From Diadophis punctatus similis (Eukaryota > Chordata > Lepidosauria > Squamata > Dipsadidae): a stretch of 64,000 nucleotides of DNA. Where the stretch lies: assembly GCA_023053685.1 (NCBI GenBank), contig JALIGW010000029.1:3420501-3484500 (forward strand). Reading direction: 5' to 3'. Below, piece by piece: positions 1 to 11,292 of the stretch; position 1 is the stretch's first letter, and every line of letters begins with the position of its first letter. The notes under the pieces were generated by a model. It was not told the DNA's origin. It worked only from the letters and a program-made list of their open reading frames with translations, and did not search any database. Position numbers and translations under genes: made by a program.

Positions 1-631
1 AGTACTTATTTGAGAGGAATATGAAATTTAGCTCCTTCATTGGTTCCTATCCTTGCTGTCCTTCATTTTATTCCTGGGCTCTTGTTATCTTGCTTTATGA
101 TTTTATATTAGTCCCAGACTCATATGTCTGTTCAAACTCTGCAAAAAGAATAATAGTGAGATATTCCAGCTCCACCACTCACCTCCCTAAGGATTCTACC
201 AATGGGCAAGTTTCGTTTAGTAATGACCAAAGCTAATAACATTTTCCAAAACCAGAAAATTTAAAAATACTCTGTTTTCTGAGAACACTCCAAGAAAGTT
301 AACAACTTAAGGGACATTGATTGTATGCATCCCACTGGCATTTAACTTATTAGTCATTATAATAATAGGACAGACATTTCCTGGAGCAGCAGAATACTGG
401 TAAACTGCTTTTTTGAAGGAGGTGGTGCCAGCAAATATTTAAGGTATAACTTAGAGATTATTCATATAGTAGCATAAAATATAGAGCTTTCTCTAAGCCT
501 CCTTAGTTTTATGCGCTCTTTGCTTTTCAACAATAATATCAGAGAGAGTGCATCAAAAACGTAATCTTAACGTATGCTATTCTGGAATGCATTTCTTTTT
601 TAAAAATATACTGTGTCTTGATGTATGTAAT
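1..631. other. Non-coding stretch, nothing recognised
   Basis: A+T-rich sequence with no convincing coding frame, RNA gene or transposon end. The longest open frame (71 codons) has no recognisable domain and looks like chance. Confidence 0.5.
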
Positions 632-682
632 CAGTCAGAACCAGAGCTGGAAGGGACCTTGGAGATCTTCTAGTCCAACAAC
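632..682 (-). repeat. CR1 LINE 3' end fragment
   Basis: The words 'gctggaagggaccttggaga' and 'tcttctagtccaac' are, on the opposite strand, the phrase 'gttggactaga' followed by a 'ggtcccttcca' block, typical of amniote CR1 3' ends. It is very short and diverged, recognised only from this phrase. Confidence 0.45.
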
Positions 683-1260
683 AAAAATAAACAGGTTTCC
701 AAATAATTCCACTAAAATCAGTAAGATCTAAATATGCTTAACTTTGTTGGAATTTTGCCCAGTGATTTAAAACTGCATGAAAGCAATATATGTTCATGTC
801 TATTTGTTAGTAATCTTACTATTGGTCTCAGTGTTTTGTTTTTAAATAAAATTACCCGATGCATAGTAGACATATTGTTTAACCAGATTACATAGAATGC
901 AGAAATATTTGCTTTACAGGTTATTACAATAATAAAATAAGAAGCTTACTTATTATGAACTTTTCAGGCATAGTTGATTTATGTGATGAAGATCTGTAAC
1001 ATGTCTCTCCTAACCCTTTGTTTGTTCAGTGTAATCGACATATATGTTGGAAACTTATTTCAGCATTTCTTAGACTATAAGAATTCTTTATATATTTCCC
1101 CTGAAAAATACCTCTGCTTTCTGAAATGGTGGGCAACATTTTGGCAGTCAGAAGCTGAACATATTTAGCAAGGTAATCATATAAAAATGTCAACGTAAAG
1201 AGCAGGGGCAGAATTTTGAATAAATGTTTCTCTTAGGGGAATGAAAATCTTATCCATCTT
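683..1260. other. Non-coding stretch, nothing recognised
   Basis: A+T-rich sequence. A 64-codon frame at 974-1168 has no recognisable features. No repeat boundary was seen. Confidence 0.4.
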
Positions 1261-1289
1261 CTTCGCCCACACCTGAAAATCAGTAAGAA

Positions 1290-2290
1290 TTCTTCACTGA
1301 GCAAGTGTGAGAATGAAAGTTTATTGTACATTAGTTGATTTAGAGAAAGCATTCAATAAAGTGGATCGTCTTGAATTAGGGAATGTTTGGCATTAACATG
1401 GAGCTAAAGGATGGTTCTGAATGTGATAAGAGCAGTATATGAGGGAAATCAAGCATGTATGAGAATAAATCATACATATAACAGTTCAACACTGAGCAAG
1501 ACAAGGAGGTATAATCTCCCTTAGTTTTTAATGTGTTTATGGATGCATGTACTGTATAAGGAATGCTTGTGGTAATGTTAGAGGCAACTGACTGAGGATG
1601 TGAATAAGGAGGAGGATGAATGAGGATGCAGTTTTGTGTGCAGACAATACCGTATTGTTTCTGTGAACTTGAATTATCTTACTAAATGTAAGATAAATTG
1701 TATGATGAAATGAGAAGTAGGGATCTTATAAAGCTGTATATCAAAGATCAAGATATTTAATTTGTAATTGACAGAAAAACTGGGTAAATGCTTGCAAAAT
1801 GTTATACATAAATGGAAGAAAAATACAGCAAGCTGATGAATTTGTGTCTCTTGGTAGAATGGTTTACTAAAAAGGAGAAAACAATTGAAAATTTTATGAG
1901 CTACAAATATTGGTATAAACATGGTGGGAGGTATGTGGTTTGTTGCAAGGAAGGAATGTTTGTTGACAGAAGCAACAATGCTTGTGTGTAAGTGTGTGCT
2001 TTTTCCCACTCTGTTATATAGAAGTGTGAGTTGGGTGTATTAGGAAAGACATGAGAGTAAGTTGTATGCAGTAGGGAACAGAGCCCTTAATATTGTAAGT
2101 GTATTTGTAATAAAAGAAGAAGATAGGGTCAAGAATAGATGAGTGTTCAATTAATATGGATGGAATACAAACATGAATGATTAGTATGGAAGAAGTACGT
2201 TGAAGAGTTTTAATCATATAGATATAACTTAAGAGACTGAATCACATCACAAACTTATGAAGGAGCAAGGTCAAGAGAAAGGAAAGATGA
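1290..2290 (+). pseudogene. Degenerate LINE reverse-transcriptase fossil
   Basis: No long frame survives, but short conceptual peptides on the + strand in order match a non-LTR reverse transcriptase. LVDLEKAFNKVDR (from 1322) fits RT motif A with its catalytic aspartate. AVYEGNQACMRIN (from about 1432, another frame) fits the following thumb-side segment. 'FLMCLWMHVL' fits the region before the YADD box, and a 'CADNTVLF'-like peptide near 1640 is a mutated YADD box. 'YINGRKIQQADEFVSLGRMV' (about 1800-1865) is the post-RT segment. Several frameshifts and stops separate these blocks, so this is an old, dead insertion. The family is uncertain; it is clearly unlike the L2, CR1 and L1 copies elsewhere in the window. 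Confidence 0.6.
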
Positions 2291-2825
2291 GAAAGTTATA
2301 GTTGGATGAAGTTGATTCTCAGAAAGAGGTGAAGAGAACAAAACAGATTATGTGTGAATATAGATGTGGTAGAAGCAAAGAATGTTTTGCAAGAACTACC
2401 GTACTTACCCTGAATGGGAATAGCATGATGGGGATAGATATAGTGGATGGATGGATGGGGTAGATAGGGTGGATGGATAGAATTCTGAAGTGGTACACAA
2501 AGAAGCCCTGGAATTTCTGCTTATCAATTTCTATTTTAATATTCCCATGTTTGTTTTTTAAGAAAAAGGTAACAGCAACTTGAAAATAAAACAACATGAA
2601 ATACTTTCCCCTGATGCACTGCTGTTTTTAAAAATGTTATGAGAACATTTATTGATTTACGCATAGACTCTCAATCAAGAATTCAACTATAGGATTCCCA
2701 AGTCTGCCATCTGAAATGATTAGTATGTACTCTGTATCTTCAGACATCTATCACAATTCTTTTAGGCATGTAAGATCAGACATAAATCATCCAAAATATA
2801 TGTTAATAAAATATGTCAGTTGATA
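2291..2825. other. Non-coding flank upstream of the first OR gene
   Basis: Contains a short imperfect (GGAT)n run near 2444-2482. No coding frame or RNA gene was recognised. Regulatory sequence for the OR gene downstream could lie here, but no specific site can be supported. Confidence 0.4.
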
Positions 2826-2842
2826 TTTATGCTGTTTTGCAG
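2826..2842 (+). promoter_or_regulatory. Probable 3' splice acceptor for the OR coding exon
   Basis: A T-rich tract ending in 'gctgttttgcag' stands 11 bases before the OR start codon at 2854. Vertebrate OR genes usually have the whole coding region in one exon preceded by non-coding 5' exons, and this is where the acceptor would be expected. The upstream exon was not identified. Confidence 0.5.
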
Positions 2843-2853
2843 ATCATCTAGGT

Positions 2854-3810
2854 ATGGACTTCCCATCCATGACATTCCACACAAACAATGTGACTGAATT
2901 TATCCTCTTTGGCCTCACGCAAAATGAAGAAAGCCAGAAAATATGCTTTGTCCTGTTTCTGTTCTTCTATTTAATCATTGTGTTGGGCAACCTTCTTATA
3001 GTAATCACTATAATCTTCAGCACCAACTTGACATCTCCCATGTATTACTTCCTCAGTTACTTATCCTTTGTGGACATCTGCTATTCCTCAGTCACAGCTC
3101 CCAAAATGATTGCAGATTTTCTTCTGGAAAGAAAAACCATCTCATTTATTGGCTGCATAGCTCAGCTCTTTGGAGTCCATTTCTTCGGCTGCACGGAGAT
3201 CTTCATTCTTACAGTGATGGCCTATGACCGGTACATTGCAATTTGCAAACCACTCCACTACACCACCATTATGACTAGACGAATCTGTGGGCAGATGGTA
3301 GCAGCTTCTTGGGTTGGAGGGTTTCTGCACTCCTTGGTACAAACTCTTCTCACCACCCAGCTTCCTTTTTGTGGTCCTAATGAAATTGACCATTATTTTT
3401 GTGATGTCCACCCTCTACTGAAACTGGCCTGTACAGATACCTATATAGTTGGCATCATAGTGGTTGCGAATAGTGGGATGATTGCTTTAAGCTGCTTCCT
3501 CATCTTGGTGGTGTCATATATTGTAATCTTGGCCTCCTTGAAATCTCATTCTTCTGAGGGACGTCGTAAGGCTCTTTCTACTTGTGCTTCCCATGTCACA
3601 GTAGTGATTTTATTTTTTGGGCCATGTACCTTTACCTATATACGCCCTTCCAGCAACTTCTCAGAAGATAAAACAGTAGCTTTGTTTTATACAGTTATCA
3701 CCCCAATGCTGAACCCATTAATCTACACATTAAGAAATTCAGAGATGAAGAATGCCATTAAAAAATTATGGAGCAGAAAAATGTTTTCAACTGAAAAAAC
3801 AAATATGTAA
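2854..3810 (+). CDS. Olfactory receptor, class II, family 4-like
   Basis: A seven-transmembrane odorant receptor of 318 residues, the usual length, which would couple to the olfactory G protein in sensory-neuron cilia. Seen in the sequence: an N-terminal sequon NVT (12-14); TM1 with GN (45-46); PMYYFL at 62-67, a Tyr variant of the usual PMYFFL; the TM3 cysteine (101); [10 protein letters not shown] at 122-131; loop-2 cysteines 173, 183 and 193; SY at 221-222; KALSTCASH at 239-247; and [12 protein letters not shown] at 284-295. The phrase [21 protein letters not shown] resembles family 4 receptors and is shared with the neighbour at 10235. The frame is intact. Start: the first Met directly follows a splice acceptor; Met6 is an alternative. 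Family assignment is from memory of motifs and the exact orthologue is not known. Confidence 0.95.
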   Translation: MDFPSMTFHTNNVTEFILFGLTQNEESQKICFVLFLFFYLIIVLGNLLIVITIIFSTNLTSPMYYFLSYLSFVDICYSSVTAPKMIADFLLERKTISFIGCIAQLFGVHFFGCTEIFILTVMAYDRYIAICKPLHYTTIMTRRICGQMVAASWVGGFLHSLVQTLLTTQLPFCGPNEIDHYFCDVHPLLKLACTDTYIVGIIVVANSGMIALSCFLILVVSYIVILASLKSHSSEGRRKALSTCASHVTVVILFFGPCTFTYIRPSSNFSEDKTVALFYTVITPMLNPLIYTLRNSEMKNAIKKLWSRKMFSTEKTNM

Positions 3811-4570
3811 ACAGAGCCTGTGTAGAAATAGTTAAAACAGGATGCCTATCCTTTTGTGAAGATTTTATTTTAGTTCTGTCAATATATTATGCTGCTTTTA
3901 ATATAGTTATTCCACTGACACTTTGCATTTTACTTTGTGATACTTTGTTGTAAATCATTTGATGATTTGATTATAGAGCAATATAACACTGGATTGAACA
4001 TAACTTGGTAGCAGGGAATAAGTTAACAAATAAATCAAATTTGGTTTGACAAAGCATTCAAGATTTCCCATTGGGATTTTATTATTTTATACAGTTCCTC
4101 TTCATTAACTTTATTTAAATATATGCACAGGTTCTAGCAGGTATGTGAAACTGCAAATTGATTTTGACCAAACAACATTGGAGGTCACCTTTTGGAAGCT
4201 CAAATCCAGGTCAGAAAATGTTCTAGCAACAACACCATCCATCACACACTGATACGGAAACACATAGCAAGACAACCAAGAGGAATGCTGCTAATAACCA
4301 CATTCCATTTTTCCTTACCATAATAGCAACAGGTCTATGAATCTAAAATCCATGCAGAGATTCTCCTACATTAGTGTAAAAAAAAAAGGCTGGGCTGGGC
4401 TGGGGAGGAAATTGAGGACAATTTCTCTAACTCTCACATAGATATTCCCATTTACTGAAAAAGACAGCATATTCTGAGAGGACCAGCTCAAATATATCCA
4501 GGAAACATGTCACCCGCTACTCCAAAATATACAGCTGAGTTTGGGACAGAATTCACAATAATTATAATTT
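3811..4570. other. 3' flank of OR gene
   Basis: An AATAAA at 4029-4034, about 220 bases after the stop, could be the polyadenylation signal of the preceding OR gene. The remainder is non-coding with no recognised repeat, apart from an A-run followed by GGGCT repeats near 4379-4408. Confidence 0.4.
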
Positions 4571-4574
4571 AGCT

Positions 4575-5294
4575 TGGAATTTGGGTTATAAGTCATTTTG
4601 ATTGTTAAGTGGATCACCATGTGACCTGACTTGAATAATGATGGTTGTTAACTGAATTGCCCACTCCACTTAATGAGCGAAAAGTGTGATAAACCAACAA
4701 CCAAAGTAGCATGACTGTGGACTGACTGTGGATGCTGGTTGTTAATGTGAACCAGTTGCCATGTACCTGAAATGCAGCGGAGGGTTGCTTTCGGTTCGGC
4801 CTGGTTCTGAAAACCAGTAGCGGCAGCTGCAGGAGGCTCTGCCCAGCCACCCAGGACGCTTCTGCGCATGCGCAGAAGAGTCAGGAGCGCGCACGCAAAC
4901 CGGTAGCAACAGGATTTAGAACCCATTGCTGCTGAAATGTGATCATGTGAGGAGCCTGTGGTGGCGCAGTGGTTAAAAGCAGCACTGCAATCTGAACTGC
5001 TAGTTCAGCAGTTCAGCTGTTCAAATCTCACCAGGCTCAAGGTTGACTCAGCCTTCCATCCTTTCGAGGTGGGTAAAATGAGGACCCAGATTGTTGGGGG
5101 CAATATGCTGAACTCTGTAAACCGCTTAGAGAGGGCTGTAAAGCACTATGAAGCGGTATATAAGTAAGTGCTATTGCTATCATGTGTTCATTGGGAGGGA
5201 GTGGCAGTCGTAACTTTGAAGACAGGTCATTGTAGGTTCTCATAATTTTGAATTGTTGTTTAGCAACTGATAGTTAAACAAGGACTACCTGTAT
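4575..5294. mobile_element. Decayed DNA-transposon repeat interrupted by a SINE
   Basis: The left part carries phrases such as 'attgttaagtggatcaccatg', and the right end reads 'aacaaggactacctgta'. Both are fragments of an abundant squamate repeat whose ends I remember as 'caggtagtcct'. A SINE (4950-5178) with its own 8-bp duplication sits inside it, so the SINE is younger. The left boundary is approximate. Family identity is from memory and the superfamily is not certain. Confidence 0.4.
4950..5178 (+). mobile_element. Sauria-type tRNA-derived SINE
   Basis: The head 'gtggcgcagtggttaaaa' matches a tRNA-derived box A and 'gttcaaatctcacc' a box B. The body 'ggttgactcagccttccatc' and the tail 'gtatataagtaagtgctatt' are the familiar squamate SINE body and tail. 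It is flanked by a perfect 8-bp duplication 'atcatgtg' (4942-4949 and 5179-5186), the mark of target-primed insertion. It would be transcribed by RNA polymerase III and mobilised by a LINE. Confidence 0.85.
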
Positions 5295-6184
5295 CTTTGA
5301 GCCCCCATTAGTTGCTGAAAAGAGCATTTTCCACAATGTAGCCAAACTGGACAGAGTGTTATAGTTTGCAGATGCAAAATGTGAGAATGACCTTGGAAGA
5401 CAAGGCAAAGAGACATGACCAAGGGAATGATCAAGTAAAAGGCAGCTGAGCCTGCAGCAAGAATGTGGGTGGACCAGAGGGTCAGAAGAGATGGGCTGAT
5501 AAGGGGATGCGGGTACAGAAGTACTTTCAGACTTACAAGATCCTGTTAATGTAGCTTTTCAACAAAGTAGAATTAGGTCATCTCATTGTGTTTTCTGTCT
5601 GGTGTTCCTCATAAGGCTGACATCAATCTTCCAAGTGTCATGCTCTCTTTCAAAGAGAGGACTTTTAGGTTTGACCTCCAATTCCCAGGGATTCCACTAT
5701 CCGCCGAGCATCTATAACAACAGATGAGCAAGGGCCATGTCTACATTATTTCCTAACCTATGCTGCAGATAACTAGATCTGAGATCCTGGGACTGATATT
5801 AGGATTTTGAGAGTAATTGGAGGTTTTGTGCTATTCTTCTGGTTCTCTGCTGTGCAGCAACATCTGTGCCGGAGCTGCCTAATGCTGCTTTCTTTCACAA
5901 GAACCTTGAGCTAAGGTGGGGTGTGTGCCACTATTAGATTAGCACATGCATGACATTTATTCACCTTCTTTTATTTATTGGCTTGTATATTGGACTGTTG
6001 TTTGGAACTTTGTATGCCATCCAGAGTCATTGATGAGTTGGATGCTTTAGGAAGCTTGGATAGTTAATGAAATAATTAATTATTGGTTATCATTAGAGTG
6101 GAAGCATGAAACTGAAGTAGATGGGGATGAGGCAGAGGGTGCAGCTGTAGGAATTAGGTCATTGGACCAGCCAGACCTAAAAAG
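5295..6184. other. Non-coding stretch, nothing recognised
   Basis: Ordinary intergenic sequence. No coding frame, RNA gene or element end was recognised. Confidence 0.4.
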
Positions 6185-6192
6185 ATCCAGAT

Positions 6193-6484
6193 CAGGGGTG
6201 GGTTCTACTTACCTTCCCTACCGGTTCGCATCATGTCGGAAGTGTGTGTGCCTGTGTCACAACGTGGAAATGACCCTCTGCGCATGCGCAGAAGCCTCTT
6301 CACATGCGCAGAAGCCTCTGCGCATGTGCAGAGGGTTCTTTGCCAGCCGCATTCAAGAAGTGGCAACCGGAGGACCGGTTTGGGGGCGTGGCCAGCCGGC
6401 CATCACTACCAGTTCGGCGAGTGGGGGCAAATTTCTGCCACCGGTACGGGCGAACCGGTCCAAACCGGCAGCAACTCACCACTG
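6193..6484. mobile_element. hAT-like non-autonomous DNA transposon (MITE)
   Basis: Ends are 'caggggtgggttc' and 'gcaactcaccactg', imperfect inverted terminal repeats of the hAT CAGNGGTGG type. A perfect 8-bp target duplication 'atccagat' lies at 6185-6192 and 6485-6492. The interior is GC-rich with repeated 'gcgcatgcgcagaag' words and paired 'accggt' motifs near both ends, and encodes no transposase. Open frames inside it are by-products of the GC content. Confidence 0.88.
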
Positions 6485-6492
6485 ATCCAGAT

Positions 6493-8595
6493 ACACTGAC
6501 AGCAGATATGCTATCAAATTGCTTTGGAGACATGTTCACATTGCTGCTATGCAAGGACTTGTCTTAACAATACTGATTATATTAAAGAACAGCTAATCTG
6601 TGGTGGCTAAGAGATCTTGGATATATCCTCAAGATATTTTAAAATAATGAAAGCTGCCCTGGGAAGTGGGAGCCCAATCAAACTTGTAATCAAACTTGTG
6701 GGGGGACAGACTGCCTTATAGGCACCAGTGCTGCTTCCTTCTTATCCCTGTTTGTTCAGCTTCCATACCAGGATGATCCATCTGCCAATCAATTTGCAAC
6801 TGCCAATCAAAAAACAGTTTGAAAAGATGCAGGCAGGAGGCAAGATGGCTGCCTGAGTGCTGTGCTGCCACAGAACTTGTGAGGAAGAGGCTATAGAGTC
6901 CAAGCCCAGGAGTCTAAATAAAGAAGCAAACTAAGGCAGCTCTGAAGAGAAAGGGCAACCAGAAAGTAGACAGCAGGGAAGAAATAATTAGGGGAGAAAG
7001 AGAAAGGAGAAGAGTTGGATCAATCAATAAAGATCTGTTTGTCACAGTGACTTGCAACCATGATTTCTACCTCATTGTATCTGCCATGCTGATCTTCTGC
7101 AGTCCCCCCCCCCCGCAAGATTCCTTGGGGGAAAGTTGGGTGCATTTTTTGGAGCAGGGTGAAAGTGACAAAGGTCCTGTAATCACCCAAATTTGTTTTC
7201 TTTTACAAAGATTTGGATTTGGATTACAGGTATGGGTGAATCCTTGAAATTGGATTGCCTTGTGACACTGAAAGATTAAAGATTGTGAGAGTAGAATTTT
7301 AGATCCTGGGATTATTCCCACTAAATTCCAGTGTTCCTCTTCCTTTTTCTTGCATCCCCTTTAATTACTTTCTTTGTTTCTTATCATGTACATATTTTTG
7401 CACATTTCCATGAACACCTGTAAGGACTGGGTATTTTTCATTTTGGTCAGAAGATGTGTTAGAGCCATTTTTCCATGGGTTCAGTTCCAAAGCATGTTTA
7501 AAGACATATTGTCATGACAACAAAACTAACTGCCACAGATGTTGCCTTCCACAGTTCAGCCACAATTTTGCTTATAAAAAATTAGATAATTATCTCATCC
7601 ATATAGTGCCTGGCTTCTAACTCTTCTGTTAAGAACATGCTTTAATATTTAAAAGTCATAATTTCTGAACAAATATTTCCCAATTTGATGCTCTTCAGAT
7701 AATGATGGACACTGTGGCCCTACATATCTGGAGGCTGAAAAAGACTGCTATAAGACTTCACTTTAAATAGGTGCTAATTAACTACTACAAAATAAATTGG
7801 ATTGAGTTGTATAGTTAAAAAGAGCTCATAGTTTAGCATTTATTTTCTTTTGGGAAAGATTGAAATACTTCTGGGAGGTTGTTAACTGGATCAGTGATGT
7901 AATGGTAGAATCTATTAAAACATTTCATTTCATAGTTTTTAATAAGGCAAGAGAAATAACCTGTAAAAGCCAGTTCTTTTGATGGAGAGAGAAAGATGCC
8001 ATGCCATTGGTTTCATTTAGGCTTTTCTTACACAGTGGGCAGCTGAAGAAAGGATATTATGGCTAGAATTGGGAAAGATGTAGGTAGGCAGAATTACAGA
8101 GCATTCAAAGTCTTATTTATTGAAGAACTTCATGGAAACTCCTCTGGTTGATCGAGAGAGAGAGAGAGTAAGCAAAAATCTGAGGGCATCTTTGGTAGAG
8201 CTGGAAGATCCTGTAGACTAGAGAGGCCTCAACCAATCAGGTAATAATGGAGATTAGCTATAATTGACTTAAGTGTACAGATGTGAGTTACTGTATTCCA
8301 TAAAGATGCAAGTTTTACCTGGTTTCAAAGTTTTGTTTAAGACTTATTCTGTGGCATATATATGCTATTGAGAAATGCTATTGTTTTGCAATTATTTCCA
8401 ATATGTTTCTGATATCTAAATTAAAAATAGTCTTAATTTATCATGTACAATTTAGTTTTTCCTCCCCAAACCACTAGCAGCTATACTATTGATTACCAAA
8501 TAAATGTAGCTTAAAATTCCTTAAAATTCCTAGCTGAATGAAAACATTAGGGAGGAGTTGCAGGGTAAGCTAACCATTGGGAAGGGAAAAAGCGA
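6493..8595. other. Non-coding stretch, nothing firmly recognised
   Basis: Includes a poly-C run near 7105-7114 and a short (GA)n run near 8154-8168. No coding frame longer than 84 codons has recognisable content. No RNA gene was seen. Confidence 0.4.
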
Positions 8596-8602
8596 ACATA
8601 GC

Positions 8603-8835
8603 AATAGTACTTAGACTTATATATCGCTTCACAGTGCTTTACAGCCCTCTCTAAGCGGTTTACAGAGTTAGCATATTGCCCCCAACAATCTGGGTCCTCA
8701 TTTTACCCACCTCGGAAGGATGGAAGGCTGAGTCAACCTTGAGCTTGGTGAGATTCAATCTGCCAAACTGCTGGCAGCCGGTGATCAGCAGAAGTAGCCT
8801 GTAGTACTGCATTCTAACCACTGCACCACCACGGC
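8603..8835 (-). mobile_element. Sauria-type SINE, reverse orientation
   Basis: Reverse complement of the same SINE family as at 4950. The tail side 'tatatcgcttcacagtgctt' is at left, the body phrase 'ggatggaaggctgagtcaac' in the middle, and the tRNA-like head at right. A 7-bp duplication 'acatagc' flanks it (8596-8602 and 8836-8842). Confidence 0.82.
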
Positions 8836-8842
8836 ACATAGC

Positions 8843-10190
8843 TACCATATTGGCCTGCAAAAATATGAATTACTATTAGGTAACATTTTCTATGTTTGTG
8901 TCTTTAGTGATTCCTGAGCTTGGTTGTTTGCTTGTTGACATTTCATTGTTCAGTGCTACTGAAGATGGGTGATGGCAGAATGTCTGCAAGCAAGCAACCA
9001 GGATCAGACAACACCAAGGATTCCACAGTTCAACTCTGAGCTATATATATTCTCTTCTGTTGGTGCCTTTTTTAACATGCTGCATCCAGGTTAGCCAAGA
9101 TAGGAGGCTTTGAAAACAAGGTAAAACATGCTGGTTATATATAACATTTTTAAAGTTTTCCATACTCTCGTACCATCTAAAACACAGATGCTGTTCGTAT
9201 TCTCATCTGAACTCTGTTTGTTTTGATTTTGATTTTACAGTAGTAGAACAAGCTCATTTAAGTTGCAGAGCCTAACTGCATGTATGCCAGTACAATATAT
9301 GTAAACTTCTATTGTCTTAGAAATGCAGAGGAGAATGCAGAAATCCAGACGATAATTATATAGCAATAACTTTAATGCCATTTAGTGCTTGTCTAAATGT
9401 TGCATCCCAGTCACAGTGTGCCTCACTGCTTCATTTAAGCCAATGGGCACCAAATTGCAGTCTTAATTATTTGGACTTTGTTCAGTTGGAAAGAACAAAA
9501 AGGGTAGCAAGAAACGGTATTCCAATATTTGAGTGTCTTCCTATCTAGCAGTATATTACAACTCAATTCTCTGCAACAGAGGCTGAAAAATCCATATATA
9601 ACAAGGGACAACAGCACTGAAAAATGTATTCTTGTCATGGGACTTTCTCACTGCTAGATGACTAAATCAGGACATTGGCTATGATTTACAGTTGATTCCA
9701 ACAGAACAAAACAACACCAATGGCATTCAGGGATGCTTTTACAGATTTTATAGATTTTGGAGCATCTATGAAATGTGAAAGTTTTGACAGGGTTGTTTGT
9801 ATGACTGAATGAAACCATGATTGGTTCACATGATGTTTGAATAAACATTGAAAAAATGCATTTGATGTTTAAACATCTGGCTTTACAAATTTCTAATTTG
9901 ATTTTACAAGTTTGTATAGGTTACAAACTTTTTTTCAAGAAAAGTTTCTCCAATGTCCTATAATATTGCTGTGCTTTAGTACTTCCTAAAGGGACTTCCC
10001 TGATTTGCTGAATACACATTAAATTTCTGACAACTGTTTATCTTCATTACATTTTAGGGAAAACATTCCTTGCATGTGAAGGAATCAGGACCTTGAGAAC
10101 ATCCAATTCAACATTTTTTTTCAGTCTGTGTTGGTGTGTATACATTTTTTTTGTAAAAAAAACACTAAACCTTTAATTGCCAGTATTCCT
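8843..10190. other. Intergenic sequence between two OR genes
   Basis: A+T-rich. No coding frame, RNA gene or clear transposon end was recognised. It includes the 5' flank of the OR gene at 10235. A weak acceptor-like 'ttaattgccag' lies about 50 bases before that start. Confidence 0.4.
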
Positions 10191-10234
10191 AATTTTATAT
10201 GATATGTTGTAATGCGCTATCTAACTTTGAGAAT

Positions 10235-11185
10235 ATGGAGAACCAAAATAATGTATCTGAATTCATCTTGCTGGGGCTCACTCAGGATCAAGAGTTGCAG
10301 AAAGTCTACTTTGGTCTGTTTTTGATCTTCTACATGACAATTCTGCTGGGGAATCTACTGATCATAGTCACAATCAAGAGCAGTCACCACCTGATTTCTC
10401 CAATGTATTTCTTTCTCAGTTACCTTTCCTTCATAGATATCTGTTACTCCTCTGTCACTGCTCCCAAACTGATAGTGGACTTCCTTGTGAAGAAGAAAAC
10501 CATCTCTTTTGTTGGTTGCATAGCACAGCTTTTTGGGGTTCACTTTTTCGGTTGTACTGAAATTTTTCTTCTCACACTGATGGCCTATGACCGATACATT
10601 GCAATCTCCAAGCCTCTCCATTATAGCACTATTATGAACAAAAGGGTCTGCAGTTGGATGGTGTTTATGTCATGGCTGGGTGGGTTTGTACATTCAATGG
10701 TACAGACACTCCTTACTACACAGCTGCCCTTCTGTGGGCCTAATGAAATTGACCACTATTTTTGTGATGTTCACCCTTTATTGAAATTAGCCTGTGCTGA
10801 TACCTACATTATTGGACTTATTGTCATTGCCAACAGTGGCATGATTTCCCTCAGTTGTTTTCTTGTGCTGACTGTTTCTTACATTGTTATCCTACTCACA
10901 ATCAGAACTCGTTCTTCTGAAGGCCGTCTCAAGGCTCTTTCCACCTGTGGCTCTCACATCACAGTTGTGATTCTGTTTTTTGGGCCCTGCATCTTCCTTT
11001 ACATGAGGCCTTCAACCACATTCTCAGAGGACAAAAGTGTGGCTGTTTTCTATACTATTATAACTCCTATGCTCAATCCATTAATTTACACCTTGAGAAA
11101 TGAGGAGGTAAAGGATGCCATGAGAAAATTGTGGAGCAAAAATGCAATTTTGGCTAGGAAATTAAAAGTGGATTTAAAAATATAA
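10235..11185 (+). CDS. Olfactory receptor, class II, family 4-like
   Basis: An intact seven-transmembrane odorant receptor, 316 residues from the chosen start. The frame opens 12 codons earlier (10199), but Met13 gives [12 protein letters not shown], the normal OR N-terminus with a sequon NVS at 6-8, so 10235 is preferred. Motifs: GN 39-40, PMYFFL 56-61, [10 protein letters not shown] 116-125 (the usual Cys after IAI is Ser), loop-2 [19 protein letters not shown] 165-183, SY 215-216, KALSTCGSH 233-241 and [12 protein letters not shown] 278-289. It is the nearest relative in the window of the gene at 2854, in the same orientation, so the pair looks like a tandem duplication. A possible polyadenylation signal AATAAA is at 11287-11292, about 100 bases after the stop. 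Confidence 0.95.
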   Translation: MENQNNVSEFILLGLTQDQELQKVYFGLFLIFYMTILLGNLLIIVTIKSSHHLISPMYFFLSYLSFIDICYSSVTAPKLIVDFLVKKKTISFVGCIAQLFGVHFFGCTEIFLLTLMAYDRYIAISKPLHYSTIMNKRVCSWMVFMSWLGGFVHSMVQTLLTTQLPFCGPNEIDHYFCDVHPLLKLACADTYIIGLIVIANSGMISLSCFLVLTVSYIVILLTIRTRSSEGRLKALSTCGSHITVVILFFGPCIFLYMRPSTTFSEDKSVAVFYTIITPMLNPLIYTLRNEEVKDAMRKLWSKNAILARKLKVDLKI

Positions 11186-11292
11186 TCTTGGTTTAATCAC
11201 ATGTCATATCAATGGTGCAGAAAAGTGTATTAGTGTCAGAACTGGGCCTGTTGGAAAAGAGACTTTTCTATCTTTAGTAAGTTTTCAATAAA

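Noticed and set aside
4614..4926. Overlapping 78- and 92-codon - strand frames
   Set aside because: They fall in a decayed DNA-transposon repeat and show no protein-like features.
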